A stretch of 64,000 nt of DNA from Larkinella soli (GCF_003703975.1 NZ_QTJY01000002.1:310001-374000), one strand, 5' to 3'; shown: positions 34,719 through 44,796, numbered from the stretch's first letter. The notes: generated from the sequence alone by a model not told the origin. Program-made: numbers and translations.

Positions 34719-37433
34719 TTATTTACCTTTTGAAGTAGCGCCGGCGGTTTTATACACCTCGTGCTCCTGGTTCCCGCCCGATTTCAGGTAGGCCATCAGG
34801 TCCTTCAGTTCTTCCGGGTTCAGGGCGTTGATCAGGCCCGGCAGCATCACGGATTCCATCGAGAACTTGGTCGAAGCCACGTCCTTTCTCGGAATCTTGC
34901 GGAGCTGATCCGGCGCAAACGGGTTCTGGGAGATCGAGTAGTGCGTCTTGTCTTCGTTCACCAGACGGCCCACAACGGACTGCCCGTTTTTCAGGACGAA
35001 GATGGTCGATGCATACTGATCGGAAACCGCCTTGTTCGGGTTGATGATGGCATCCAGAATATCCTTGTTGGAGAAACGGGTGCCGAGCTGGGTCAGATCC
35101 GGACCGATGTCACCGCCCTCGCCCCGCATGGTGTGGCAGCGACTGCAGAGAATGGCCGAATAGATCTTCTTGCCGGTTTCGAAATTCCGGCCCGCCAGCC
35201 CGCCGGTTTCCACCGCCGTCACGGCGTCGTCGAGCTGCCAGCGACGGCCCGGGCCTTTCGGTGCATACGACAGCGCCAGGTCGTTGCCGGAGCTGGTCAG
35301 CAGTTCGGCGCCCGACAGCTTGTTGTATTTCTCGAATTCTTCCTTCGGTACGTTGGCGAGGGCCAGCTTACGGGCCTTGTCGATAAATCCGATGTAGCTG
35401 CGGCCTCCCTGATACCCGAACGCCTTGGCGAACCACTTGAAGTACTGCTCCCGCAGGGCCGGCGTCCACCCGGTTTTCGCGCTGCTCAGCATGGTCGCGT
35501 AGTAGGTCTGCTGGGCCGGCGGCATTTTTTCGAGCATCTTGGCGATGTCCAGACCATACTGCGGGTTGCGCAGGATGAGGTCGTTCGAGGCCGTGACGGT
35601 TTCGCCCCCCACCGGACCCTGGGTTTCATCCTTGCCCTGCAGCAGTGCCATCGTTTTCTCGACGGCCCCCGGTGCCTCCAGCGAGATGAGCAGCTTGCTC
35701 AGGGCGCGGTTCAGGTTCGGGGTTTTGGCCGGATAGCGCGGGCTCAGCATAGCGATCATCTTTTCGCGGTCGGCGCCTTCGGGCATACCCATCCGGGTGA
35801 TGACCAGCTCCAGGGCCCGCATGAGGTCGAGCTGCTGCTGTTCGTTCAGGCCCTCGAACTTGTGGCGGAGCAGGCTGTTGAAAGCCTGGCTTTTCAGGGT
35901 CGGAGCGCCGTGGTGTGCCAGGGCGATGAGGGCATAGGTCGAACGGACGGGGTCGGTTTCGGCCAGGGCCTTTTCCTGCCACTGCGCCACCGGCTGGTGT
36001 TCGACGGCCACCCGGGCGGCATAGCGCACGAAGCGGTCGGGGTGGTTCAGGTGCGGCCAGGCAGCCTCGACGGCCCCGGCTTTCTGCCCTTCATGATACT
36101 GTTCCAGGCTTTTGCGCAGCTGGGCCTCGGCCGTCGGGGCCGGTGTCTGGGTAGCCGCGGCTACGGACTCGCTGCCGGTGTAAGTGATGCGGTACAGGTC
36201 CGACTCCAGCCGGCGGCCGCCGGTCAGGAAATACAGCGAGCCGTCGGGGCCGATCATCCCGTCGGTCAGCGGCAGCGGGGAGCCGGAGATGAATTCTTCG
36301 GCCGTGGCGTTGTAGGAACCGCCTTTCGGCTGCAGGTGAACGGCATACATGATCCCGAAGCTCCAGTCGAAGGCATAGATGGCCTTCTGGTATTTCTGCG
36401 GGAAACGGGAGCCGCGGCCAGCAAACACGCCGGTCGGTGAGCCCTGGCCCATGTTCAGCACGGCGGGCAGACAGTCGGCGAAATAGGGCGACCAGTTGGT
36501 GGCAGCCGTCCGCCAGCCGAACTCGGCCCCGCTGGTAATGTGGCAGATCCGGGTCGGTTTGTACCACGGCAGACCGAAATCCCATTCCATATCGGAGTCG
36601 TAGCCGAAGATGTCTCCGGCATCGTTGAAGGCAAAGTCATAGGTATTCCGGAAGCCGGCGCCGACCAGTTCCCAGCGTTTTCCTTCCGGGTCCAGTTTGG
36701 CGAGCCAGCCGCCCGGCGCCATGCGGTCGGTCGCGTGACCGCGGGGGTCCTTGATCTGAGGGAAGAGGTTGTCTTCCTGCCAGACACGGGGCAGCCGGTA
36801 GGCGTCCATCTGCGGCACGTCGGTGAAGTTACCGCACATGACGTACAGCGACTGCTTGTCCGGCGACAGCACGATGCTGTGCGGGCCGTGTTCGCCCTCC
36901 CCTTTCAGTTCTCTGATCAGGGTTATCTTGTCGTACTGATCGTCGCTGTTGGTATCCTGAAGCCGGTACAGGCCGCTGCCTTTGTCAAAGTTCTGGTTGC
37001 TGCGGTTGTTGACCATGACGTAGAGGCTGTTGAAGGCATAGAGAAGGCCCTGGGCGTATCCCATCCCCACTTTGGCGTCGTTCGTCATCTGGCCGTCGGC
37101 CAGGCGGATGTTGAGTTTTTCGATTTTGGGTTTCTGATTGCCGGAGCCGACGGGCGGCATTTCCAGGCGGTACAGGAAACCGTACTGATCGGAGGTGATC
37201 ATACGGCCCTTGTCGTCGAAGGTCATCGCTACCCAGGAGCCCTGCCCGTTTTCGGAGGGGCTGTACAGGTGCTCGGCCTTAAAGCCGGGCTGCAGCTTCA
37301 GTTTGTCTATTTTGGGATTTTCCGGCGCTTTCTGGTTGATAGCCGCATTCTGCATGCTGATCCAGGAGGCCCCGATCAGAACAAGACCAGAAACGGCTGC
37401 CAGGATTTTGGCCGGTCTGAGTGAAGAAAACAT
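34719..37433 (-). CDS. Pirellula/Verrucomicrobium-type heme-binding protein with HEAT-like repeats
   Basis: A 904-residue exported protein. A signal peptide (KILAAVSGLVLIGASWISMQ) is followed by a six-bladed-propeller-like dehydrogenase domain (about 40-420), with segments such as WVAMTFDDKGRMITSDQYGF and GFRNTYDFAFNDAGDIFGYD. Residues about 430-740 are HEAT-like helices (AAWPHLNHPDRFVRYAARVA). The C-terminal domain (about 760-890) is the putative heme-binding module, with motif CSRCHTMRGEGGDIGPDLTQ and the methionine-bearing SVMLPGLINALNPEELKDLM. Such proteins resemble PQQ- or sugar-dehydrogenase-like electron carriers of unknown substrate. It starts the block downstream of SusCD and may pass electrons from sugar oxidation to the respiratory chain. 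Confidence 0.88.
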   Translation of the reverse strand: MFSSLRPAKILAAVSGLVLIGASWISMQNAAINQKAPENPKIDKLKLQPGFKAEHLYSPSENGQGSWVAMTFDDKGRMITSDQYGFLYRLEMPPVGSGNQKPKIEKLNIRLADGQMTNDAKVGMGYAQGLLYAFNSLYVMVNNRSNQNFDKGSGLYRLQDTNSDDQYDKITLIRELKGEGEHGPHSIVLSPDKQSLYVMCGNFTDVPQMDAYRLPRVWQEDNLFPQIKDPRGHATDRMAPGGWLAKLDPEGKRWELVGAGFRNTYDFAFNDAGDIFGYDSDMEWDFGLPWYKPTRICHITSGAEFGWRTAATNWSPYFADCLPAVLNMGQGSPTGVFAGRGSRFPQKYQKAIYAFDWSFGIMYAVHLQPKGGSYNATAEEFISGSPLPLTDGMIGPDGSLYFLTGGRRLESDLYRITYTGSESVAAATQTPAPTAEAQLRKSLEQYHEGQKAGAVEAAWPHLNHPDRFVRYAARVAVEHQPVAQWQEKALAETDPVRSTYALIALAHHGAPTLKSQAFNSLLRHKFEGLNEQQQLDLMRALELVITRMGMPEGADREKMIAMLSPRYPAKTPNLNRALSKLLISLEAPGAVEKTMALLQGKDETQGPVGGETVTASNDLILRNPQYGLDIAKMLEKMPPAQQTYYATMLSSAKTGWTPALREQYFKWFAKAFGYQGGRSYIGFIDKARKLALANVPKEEFEKYNKLSGAELLTSSGNDLALSYAPKGPGRRWQLDDAVTAVETGGLAGRNFETGKKIYSAILCSRCHTMRGEGGDIGPDLTQLGTRFSNKDILDAIINPNKAVSDQYASTIFVLKNGQSVVGRLVNEDKTHYSISQNPFAPDQLRKIPRKDVASTKFSMESVMLPGLINALNPEELKDLMAYLKSGGNQEHEVYKTAGATSKGK

Positions 37434-37540
37434 AGGTATACGGATTTAGATAATATGCTTCAGATAATCGTACCTCCTGAAAGGGACACCTATTATAAAG
37501 ACTCGCAAGGGCGATACTTACCCTTCCCGTAAGACGTTTT

Positions 37541-37659
37541 AACCACCCCCCAACCCCCTCCTTGGTAAGGAGGGGGTGTTTCACCACCAATTCCCTTCGG
37601 GGAGTTGAAATCGAAGGGATAAAGCCCCCTCCTTACCAAGGAGGGGGTTGGGGGCGGTT
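37541..37659. repeat. Composite palindromic repeat between SusD and cytochrome gene
   Basis: Two CTCCTTggtAAGGAG hairpins in opposite orientation, with outer arms AACCACCCCCCAACCCCCTC and GAGGGGGTTGGGGGCGGTT that also pair. The spacer is different from that of the copies at 22976 and 48826. The right end runs into the SusD stop codon, leaving no space between gene and repeat. Confidence 0.9.
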
Positions 37660-39167
37660 TAAAAATACGGCGTCAGTGCGGCTTCGACGGCCGGGAGGGG
37701 ATAATAATCCTCCAGGTTCGTGAAGGCGTTCGGCGGGGGCACGGCCCCTTTCGGGAAATAATACAGCAGCGGGTTGGCTTTGATCTCGTTGCCGTAGGCG
37801 GTGATCACTTCCTTTACGCGGCCGGTCCGCACCAGATCATACCAGCGCTTGTTCTCGAAAGCCAGTTCGACGCGCCGTTCACGCCAGATGGCCTGCCGCA
37901 TGTCGGCCTGAGAAGCGGCCGTCGAAGCGCCCAGACCGGCCCGCGTCCGTACCTGATTCAGATAGGGAGCGGCTTCGGCGGTTTTGCCCTGCTCGTTGAG
38001 CGCTTCGGCCAGGAACAGCAGCACCTCGGCGTAGCGGTAGACCGGCCAGTTCTGGCCGGTGTTGTTGTGCAGCGCGTGCGTCTTGGCGTACTTCTTGATG
38101 TACGGATACGTCTTGTCGTCGCGCAGGCTCTGGCTGAGCGTCACGGTTCCGATGGAAATGTCCTTCCGCTTGTCGCCGGCCTCGTAGGCCCGGATCAGGT
38201 TCGGGGTCGGCACGTTGTTGTTCTCGCCCGAGAGCGGCTGCGGGTTCGAGGTACCGGTGATCGGACCCAGTTCAGCGGCCGTGATGGGCGTCGGAACAAA
38301 CCGGTAGATATGGTTCCCGTTATACCCGGCGGAGCCTTCCTGATACTGGATTTCGAAGATCGACTCGATGTTGTTCTTGTTCCCGGTCGTGGTCGAGACG
38401 ACGTCGGCGTAGTCGGGCATCAGCTTGTAGGTATCGTTCGTGACGATGTCCTTCAGCACGGTTTCGGCCTGCGCCCATTTCTTCTGCACGATGTACAGGT
38501 TTGCCAGGGCGGTTTTGGCCGCTCCGGACGTCGCCCGGCCCGCATCCTGCTTCGCCTTGGCGGGCAGCAGCTTGGCGGCTTCCGTCAGGTCCTTCTCGAT
38601 CTGGGCATACAGCTGCTCGGCGGTGGCCAGTTCGGCGGCTGCGTCCGTCCGGCCCGTGACCGGCGTCAGGTGCAGCGGAGCCTTCCCGAAAATGCGGGCC
38701 AGCTCGAAGTAGGAGTACCCTCTCAGAAACAGCGCCTGACCTTTCACGTTGTTCTTGATGTCGGCCGTGGAGAAGTTGATCGGATCGATCAGGGCCAGGA
38801 TCTGGTTCGTCCGGGCGATGATCTGGTAGTGCAGGCGGTAGAATACCAGCACGTTGTCGTTCGCCGTGACGCCATTGGCCGACGGTACGGCAAAGTCGGC
38901 GACGTTCTCGGTATTTTCCACGGCCCCGAACAGCACGTTCCGGGCGTAGTAGGTATTGTCCGAGTGCATCTCCTGCAGGACCCAGGCCCGCTCGTTGAAG
39001 ATCTGCCGCAGGGGCACGTAGGCGGCATTGACCGCCTGCAGGAAGTCGGATTCCTTGGTAAAGAAGGTGGCCGAACTGAGGTTCGTCTCCGGAACGACGG
39101 TCAGGAAGTCCTTACAGCTGGAGAGCGAGAGGGCAATCAGACCGGCTAATATGAATTTTGCTTTCAT
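37659..39167 (-). CDS. SusD/RagB-family outer-membrane nutrient-binding lipoprotein (set 1)
   Basis: A 502-residue lipoprotein from the ATG at 39167, opening MKAKFILAGLIALSLSSCKD, with cysteine at the lipobox. The SusD domains are clear: TPR-like helical core (IDPINFSTADIKNNVKGQAL, FLRGYSYFELARIFGKAPL), AKTALANLYIVQKKWAQAE, and the C-terminal SusD domain with RYAEVLLFLAEALNEQGKT and WRERRVELAFENKRWYDLVR. It would sit as a lid on the adjoining SusC and bind the glycan outside the cell. It is the third gene from the sigma-FecR pair, 66 bases after SusC. The palindromic repeat overlaps its stop codon. Confidence 0.95.
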   Translation of the reverse strand: MKAKFILAGLIALSLSSCKDFLTVVPETNLSSATFFTKESDFLQAVNAAYVPLRQIFNERAWVLQEMHSDNTYYARNVLFGAVENTENVADFAVPSANGVTANDNVLVFYRLHYQIIARTNQILALIDPINFSTADIKNNVKGQALFLRGYSYFELARIFGKAPLHLTPVTGRTDAAAELATAEQLYAQIEKDLTEAAKLLPAKAKQDAGRATSGAAKTALANLYIVQKKWAQAETVLKDIVTNDTYKLMPDYADVVSTTTGNKNNIESIFEIQYQEGSAGYNGNHIYRFVPTPITAAELGPITGTSNPQPLSGENNNVPTPNLIRAYEAGDKRKDISIGTVTLSQSLRDDKTYPYIKKYAKTHALHNNTGQNWPVYRYAEVLLFLAEALNEQGKTAEAAPYLNQVRTRAGLGASTAASQADMRQAIWRERRVELAFENKRWYDLVRTGRVKEVITAYGNEIKANPLLYYFPKGAVPPPNAFTNLEDYYPLPAVEAALTPYF

Positions 39168-39233
39168 CGTTATCGTCATAAAGGGTTTACACTGACCTGC
39201 CTCACCGGGGGGTGCCGGCAGGTCGTCCGGCAA

Positions 39234-42200
39234 TTAGAAATTCAGGTTGACGCCCAGCGTATAGGTACGCGGAACCGGATAGTTCGAGAAATCGACCCCC
39301 TGGCTCAGGTTACCGCCGTCGCCGTTCCCGTCACCCTGCGCGCTGGTTTCCGGGTTCGGGCCGCCTTTGTACTTCGTGAATACATAAGCCTGCTGAATGG
39401 AAGCGTACACCCGGGCCGACTTGAAGAATTTCCGTACGGTACCGATGTTGTAACCCAGCGTAATGTTCTTGATGGTGAAGAACGACGCATTGTCGAGGAA
39501 CTGCGTGCTGTTCCAGTCGCGCTCGATCCCGGTGAAGTTCCCTCCGTTGTTGGTGGCGCCGAATCCGCCATTCCCCGGCGTGATCACGGTCGTCGCCTTG
39601 CCGCTGGCGTCGTTTTTCACCCGGAAGCGGTCTTTCACCCCGGCCACCATGTTGAACACCCCGTCGAGGTTGGCGGTGCTGTACAGGTGACGTACCCAGA
39701 GCTGGTTGCCGTAGGAGCCCGAGCCCACAACCGACAGATCCCAGTTGCCGTAGGTCACGCTGTTGGTGATCCCGTAGGTGAATTTCGGGAAGGGCGTACC
39801 GATGATGGTCCGGTCGTCGGCATCACCGCCGTAGGTGATGACCCCGTCGCCGTTGACGTCCCGCATCTTGATGGTTCCGATACCTGACCGCCCCGGAATG
39901 ATGGGTGAGTTGGCGAGTTCTTCGGCGCTCATGTAATAGCCCTCCTTGACCAGACCGTAGAACTGCCCGAACGGCTGGCCGACCTGGGTGATGTGGAACG
40001 TACCGTACACGCGGTCGATGCCCGGCGCCAGTTCCAGCACCTTGTTGCGGTTGAACGAGATGTTGGCGTTCGTCGTCCATTTCACCTTGCCTTCGGTGTT
40101 GCGGGTGGTCAGGGCGAACTCATGGCCCCAGAACTTGATCTCCCCGATGTTGTCGTTGAAGTTCGTGAAGCCGGATTCCTGCGGCACCTGAACGGCATAG
40201 AGCAGGTTGGTGGTCCGCTTGGTGTAGTAGTCGTAGGTGAACTGGATACGGTCGTTGAACAGCCCCAGGTCCAGACCGAGGTCGAGCTGCTTGGTCGTTT
40301 CCCAGCCCAGGTTGCTGTTGGCGAGCGAAGTCACGACGGCGCCCGTGGCGACGGAATTGCCGAAGACCGCGTTGACGGTATTGTTCACCAGCGCATACTG
40401 GGTGTAGTTCCCGATGTTGTTGTTCCCGATGATCCCGTAGCTGGCCCGCAATTTGGCGAAGGAGACCTGCGTGATGGGTTTCAGGAATTCCTCGTCCGAA
40501 ATGACCCAGCCCAGGGAGGCCGAGGGGAACGTACCCCAGCGGTTGCTGCTGCCGAAGCGGGATGATCCGTCGCTCCGGATGGCGGCCGTCAGCAGGTATT
40601 TGCCCTTGTAGTTGTAAGTCAGACGCGACAGCAGGGAGGTCAGCGACCATTCGTTGATCCCGTTGAAGGTGTTCTGGCCGGCCCGGTCGATGTTCAGGGC
40701 CCCCTGGATGGTCGGCAGGCGGTCGTCGGCGTAGGTGTTGGCCTGCACGCGGGTGAACTCCTGCCGGAACTGCTGGTTGGTAAAACCGCCGAGCAGTTCG
40801 AAGTTGTGATCACCGAACGAACGGTTGTAGGTGATCAGGTTTTCGTTCAGCCAGCTGATGTTCTCCAGGCTCTGACGGATGGACACGGCCGTGGTCGGGA
40901 TCGGGACGTTGATGGCGCTGGTGGCCGTCGACGGGTTGAAAAAGAAGAACTTGTTGTTCTCGAACTCGATGTTGATCGTCGACTTCAGCGTCAGGCCTTT
41001 GAGCGGCACGTACTGGATGAAGGCGTTTCCGAGCAGTTTGGTCTGCTTCTGCTCGTTGGTCAGTTCCTGCGCGGCCCGTACCCAGTTCGGATACGCAAAA
41101 ATGTTCCCCGTGCTGCCCGGGAACTGGTTGAATTTGGTCAGCTCGCCGTTCTGGTCGTAGATCGGCATCACCGGCCAGGTGTGCAGGGCGTTGAACAGAA
41201 TCCCGGTACCGCGGTCACCGTCGGTGCGGGGCGTATTGTCGTATACATACTGCGGAGCTACGTTGAAACCGACCCGGATCTTCTGGGAAATGTCGTAGTC
41301 GGTGTTCATCCGGAGCGAATACCGTTTGTATTTATTGTTGATAATCACCCCTTCCTGGCTGAATACCCCGCCGACGATGGCCGTCCGGGAACGCTCGGTG
41401 TTGGCCGTCACGGTCAGGTTGTAGCTCTGGATCGGAGCATCCCGGATCACGGCGTCGTACCAGTCGTTGTTCTTGCCTTCATACTGCGACGGATTCTGGA
41501 ATTCGGCCGGAACCGGCTGGTTCATATCTTCGTAAAACTCCTTCTTGAACTGCGCGAATTCGACGGCGTTCAGCATTTTGATCCGGCCGCGCTCGGGCAC
41601 ATTCTGAATCCCGGCGAAGGCGTTGAAGCTGATGTTGGTCTGACCGGCCTTTCCGCGCTTGGTCGTCACCAGCACGACCCCGTTGGCGGCCCGTGAACCG
41701 TACAGCGAGGTGGAGGAGGCATCTTTCAGGATCGTAATGTCTTCGATTTCGTCCGGGTTCAGCGCACCGATGTTCCCCGTGATCGGAAAGCCGTCGACGA
41801 CATAGAGCGGATCGCTACCGGCCGAAACCGACAGCTGGCCCCGAATCCGGACCGACATCCCCTGGCCGGGTTTCCCGGTGGTCTGGTTGATCTGCACCCC
41901 CGCCAGACGGCCCTGAAGCTTCTGCGTCACCTGCGAAACCGGAATGTCCCGGATTTCCTGCTGGCTCACCGTCTGCACGGCGCCGGTCACTTCTTTCTTG
42001 AGCTGGCTGCCGTAACCGACCACGACGACTTCATTCAGCGTCTGGTCGTCGGGGGTAAGCTGGATCGTCAGGGTCCGCTGATTGCCGACGGTCACTTCCC
42101 TCTTCTGATAACCTACCGAGCTGAAGATCAGCACGGAACTGGCGCCCGGAACGGACAGCCTCCAGTTGCCGTCGACGTCCGTCGTCGTACCGCGGGTCGA

Positions 42201-42659
42201 TCCCTTCACGACGACGTTGACGCCCGGCAGACCGGCCCCTTTTTCGTCGGTCACCCTTCCGCTGATGTCCTCATCGAGGCTGGCCCGGTCGGCTTTGTTG
42301 TCGCGGTTGAGAATGATCTGACGGGATTCCACCTTATAGCTCACCTGAAGCGGAGCCAGCAGACGGTTCAGAACCTCGGCCAGCGATTCGTTGCGGGCCG
42401 TCAGCGACACCTTGGGAGCCGAGGCAAACAGCGAGGAGCTGTAGGTAAAGCTGACGTCGGCCGCCTGGCCCAGCTGGAACAGGGCCGACTTGACATCCTG
42501 ATCGACAATGGTCAGGGTGATTTTCTTGCCCAGAATTTCCTGGGCGTTGGTGTTATTCGCCCACGCCAGACTGGTCATGAAAGTTGCCAGCAGGCACAGG
42601 ATTGCCGATTTTTTTACTAAATGCCGGAAGGCATCTGAGATGGTAGGCCTTTTTTTCAT
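39234..42659 (-). CDS. SusC/RagA-family TonB-dependent transporter (set 1)
   Basis: A 1141-residue outer-membrane transporter. Order: signal peptide ending at about residue 40 (SLAWANNTNAQ); STN secretin/TonB signal-transduction domain (about 45-115, LFQLGQAADVSFTYSSSLF); carboxypeptidase-regulatory-like domain (about 130-205, GRVTDEKGAGLPGVNVVVKG); TonB-box and plug starting LNEVVVVGYGSQLKKEVTG, with the SusC signature SDPLYVVDGFPITGNIGALN; and a 22-stranded barrel ending YTLGVNLNF. The STN domain is the part that signals to FecR (42823-43920) to release the sigma factor (44005-44646). Its partner is the SusD at 37659-39167. The substrate is unknown. Confidence 0.96.
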   Translation of the reverse strand: MKKRPTISDAFRHLVKKSAILCLLATFMTSLAWANNTNAQEILGKKITLTIVDQDVKSALFQLGQAADVSFTYSSSLFASAPKVSLTARNESLAEVLNRLLAPLQVSYKVESRQIILNRDNKADRASLDEDISGRVTDEKGAGLPGVNVVVKGSTRGTTTDVDGNWRLSVPGASSVLIFSSVGYQKREVTVGNQRTLTIQLTPDDQTLNEVVVVGYGSQLKKEVTGAVQTVSQQEIRDIPVSQVTQKLQGRLAGVQINQTTGKPGQGMSVRIRGQLSVSAGSDPLYVVDGFPITGNIGALNPDEIEDITILKDASSTSLYGSRAANGVVLVTTKRGKAGQTNISFNAFAGIQNVPERGRIKMLNAVEFAQFKKEFYEDMNQPVPAEFQNPSQYEGKNNDWYDAVIRDAPIQSYNLTVTANTERSRTAIVGGVFSQEGVIINNKYKRYSLRMNTDYDISQKIRVGFNVAPQYVYDNTPRTDGDRGTGILFNALHTWPVMPIYDQNGELTKFNQFPGSTGNIFAYPNWVRAAQELTNEQKQTKLLGNAFIQYVPLKGLTLKSTINIEFENNKFFFFNPSTATSAINVPIPTTAVSIRQSLENISWLNENLITYNRSFGDHNFELLGGFTNQQFRQEFTRVQANTYADDRLPTIQGALNIDRAGQNTFNGINEWSLTSLLSRLTYNYKGKYLLTAAIRSDGSSRFGSSNRWGTFPSASLGWVISDEEFLKPITQVSFAKLRASYGIIGNNNIGNYTQYALVNNTVNAVFGNSVATGAVVTSLANSNLGWETTKQLDLGLDLGLFNDRIQFTYDYYTKRTTNLLYAVQVPQESGFTNFNDNIGEIKFWGHEFALTTRNTEGKVKWTTNANISFNRNKVLELAPGIDRVYGTFHITQVGQPFGQFYGLVKEGYYMSAEELANSPIIPGRSGIGTIKMRDVNGDGVITYGGDADDRTIIGTPFPKFTYGITNSVTYGNWDLSVVGSGSYGNQLWVRHLYSTANLDGVFNMVAGVKDRFRVKNDASGKATTVITPGNGGFGATNNGGNFTGIERDWNSTQFLDNASFFTIKNITLGYNIGTVRKFFKSARVYASIQQAYVFTKYKGGPNPETSAQGDGNGDGGNLSQGVDFSNYPVPRTYTLGVNLNF

Positions 42660-42822
42660 AATGTTCTAAGGAGATTGGGTTTAGTAAAATCCGGATGCGC
42701 GCAATCCCTTTCGGGCAGGACAGGCGGGGCAATCAGCAAGGTTAAGATTGCTTCGGTAAGTCCGGTGCCGGATGGAGGCCGACACCTTTCCTGTTTTTGG
42801 TTCACGGTCATTCAATTCAGCG

Positions 42823-43920
42823 TTAAGGGTTGCAACCATTACTTTTAATGACGACCTGGCTCTGGTCGATTTCATAGGTAGCTCCAATGGCCTGGCAAAT
42901 CGCACTCAGGCGTTCGCGAAGGTTTTCGTCCCGGAATGACGTATTGATATAACAATGCTCTAAATCGGCTTCATTAAATACCAGCTCGACGCCGTACTGC
43001 CTTTTCAGGCTCTTTAGCACCAGCGGAACGGCGGTGTTGTCGAAGACCTGATCCCGGTTCAGCCGGTTCCGGCCGGGTTCGGTCTGTTTCAGGTCCAGCT
43101 TAGCCATCCGGTTTTCGTCCCGGTAGAAGACGGCCTGCTGGTTGGCCGTCAGCACCAGGTGGTGGCGCTCGCTTTCCGGCGTCCCGTAGCCCCCGTGCCG
43201 CGACTCGACGGCCACCTTCCCCGTCCGGACCGTCACCCGGGCGGTTTCGTCCTCCTTCCGGACTTCCACCCGGAAGTTGGTGCCGAGCACCTGGGTAACT
43301 AACTCCCGGCTATACACGACGAACGGCCGACGTTGATTTTCAGCAATTTCGAAAAAGGCCTCGCCCTCCAGAAACACCTTGCGCCGGTCGGCCTCGAACC
43401 GATCCGGAAACTGAAGCCGGCTGTGACTTTCGAGCGTAACCACGCTGCCGTCTTCCAGCAGCACCGTCATCGGCCGGTCGGTGTGGTTGATTTTCTCCAC
43501 CTTCTGCTGCTTCCGGGCCGTCGGGCCGGTCGGCTTTTCGCCGGGGCGGTTCCGCATCCACCAGAATCCGGCCGCGCCGAGCAACAGAACGGAGGCCGCC
43601 ACCCACATCAGCTGCCGCAGGCCGGAAAAGAGCGGGTCCGAACCGGTTTTTTCCGGCCGGGCGGCTTCCTGCCGGAGGGCGGCCTGCACAAGGACCGCAA
43701 TGTCGTGCTGCACTTCGCTGGAATCGATGGAGGAGGTGAAGCGCCGGTTGATTTCTTCCAGAAAAGCCCGGGCCTGCCGGACTGCGTCGGCCCGGTCCGG
43801 ATTCTGTCGGACCCACTCCTGCCAGAAAGGGGCGGAAGGTCCCCCGGGATGTTTTACCCAATCCCGAAAGGAGGCCTCCTGAATGAAATCTTCAACTTCA
43901 TAGTTTCGGTACTCTTTCAT
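42823..43920 (-). CDS. FecR-family anti-sigma factor (set 1)
   Basis: A 365-residue inner-membrane protein. The cytosolic N-terminus (about 1-90) has the anti-sigma segment FIQEASFRDWVKHPGGPSAP. A transmembrane helix (about 125-145, QLMWVAASVLLLGAAGFWWM) is followed by the periplasmic FecR domain (about 170-270, VLLEDGSVVTLESHSRLQFP, VLGTNFRVEVRKEDETARVT). The C-terminal DUF4974 domain (about 295-365, SLKRQYGVELVFNEADLEHC) resembles the STN fold and would contact SusC set 1. It is 85 bases downstream of its cognate sigma factor gene and 160 bases upstream of SusC. Confidence 0.94.
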   Translation of the reverse strand: MKEYRNYEVEDFIQEASFRDWVKHPGGPSAPFWQEWVRQNPDRADAVRQARAFLEEINRRFTSSIDSSEVQHDIAVLVQAALRQEAARPEKTGSDPLFSGLRQLMWVAASVLLLGAAGFWWMRNRPGEKPTGPTARKQQKVEKINHTDRPMTVLLEDGSVVTLESHSRLQFPDRFEADRRKVFLEGEAFFEIAENQRRPFVVYSRELVTQVLGTNFRVEVRKEDETARVTVRTGKVAVESRHGGYGTPESERHHLVLTANQQAVFYRDENRMAKLDLKQTEPGRNRLNRDQVFDNTAVPLVLKSLKRQYGVELVFNEADLEHCYINTSFRDENLRERLSAICQAIGATYEIDQSQVVIKSNGCNP

Positions 43921-44004
43921 GAAGAAGTAGAACTATTTACCCTTTCATGAATTGAGTTCCGGTTCTCAGAGGAATCTAACCAAAAAATCTACAATTTTTT
44001 ACAC

Positions 44005-44646
44005 TTATTTTTCTATGAAGGAAAGAAGGGGAAGACTGATCAGAAACAGGACCGAAACGCTGCTCATGAACCACAGATTCCTGAGTTCTTTCAGCGTACG
44101 GGAAAACAGGTTATAGACGCCCTGGCGGCTGATGTTCATGACTTCAGCAATCTGGTCACAGTCCATACCTTCGTAAAAATGCAGAAAGACGATTTCGCGC
44201 TGACGCCGGGAGAGCGCCCCGATCACCTGGTCGAGACGGGCGCTGGTGATCTGGCGGATTTCATCCTGAATGAGGAACGACTCGATGGTGGCCTCCTCGC
44301 CGGCCAGGTCCGTATCGAACGGCAGTTCGTCCACTTCCGACAGACGCTGCGAGCTCAGCCGGGCTTTATAAAGTTTGTTGCGATAGGCACCGAACAGATA
44401 GGCTTTAATGTTGGCCGGCATCGAGATCACTTCCCGGCGGGTCCACAGATCCAGGAACAATTCCTGCAGGATATCCCTCAGCAGCTCCCGGTTCCGATTC
44501 ACTTTGAGGCCGTAGTTCAGCAAAGCCGGATAATATTGCTCGGCGATTTTTCCCAGGGCGGTAGCGTCCCCCATCCGGAAGCGCAGCCACAGCTCTTCGC
44601 TGCCGGTTTTTACAGGCTGACCTTCAACAAGCTCTTTCGATTGCAT
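44005..44646 (-). CDS. FecI-type ECF sigma factor (set 1)
   Basis: A 213-residue ECF sigma factor. Region 2 (about 30-100) contains YYPALLNYGLKVNRNRELLR and DILQELFLDLWTRREVI, the core-binding helix. Region 4 (about 140-195) contains LSRRQREIVFLHFYEGMDCD and IAEVMNISRQGVYNLFSRTL, the -35-recognition helix. The C-terminus ends in a hydrophobic stretch (FMSSVSVLFLISLPLLSFIE), a possible membrane-binding tail found in some Bacteroidetes sigma factors. It would direct transcription of the SusCD block when released by its FecR. The upstream 210 bases hold the terminator of the preceding DUF1501 operon. Confidence 0.94.
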   Translation of the reverse strand: MQSKELVEGQPVKTGSEELWLRFRMGDATALGKIAEQYYPALLNYGLKVNRNRELLRDILQELFLDLWTRREVISMPANIKAYLFGAYRNKLYKARLSSQRLSEVDELPFDTDLAGEEATIESFLIQDEIRQITSARLDQVIGALSRRQREIVFLHFYEGMDCDQIAEVMNISRQGVYNLFSRTLKELRNLWFMSSVSVLFLISLPLLSFIEK

Positions 44647-44796
44647 TGAAGCTTCTTAGTTGGTAAACTACAAGTATTCACTGAAAAACTTCAATTAAAC
44701 AGCATTTCCGCTCGGGACCATCCTTTACTCTACTGCCTTCCCCCAAAAAAGGTGATTTTCTGAAATAAACTTTTCCGACCACCCCGTCCGGCCATG

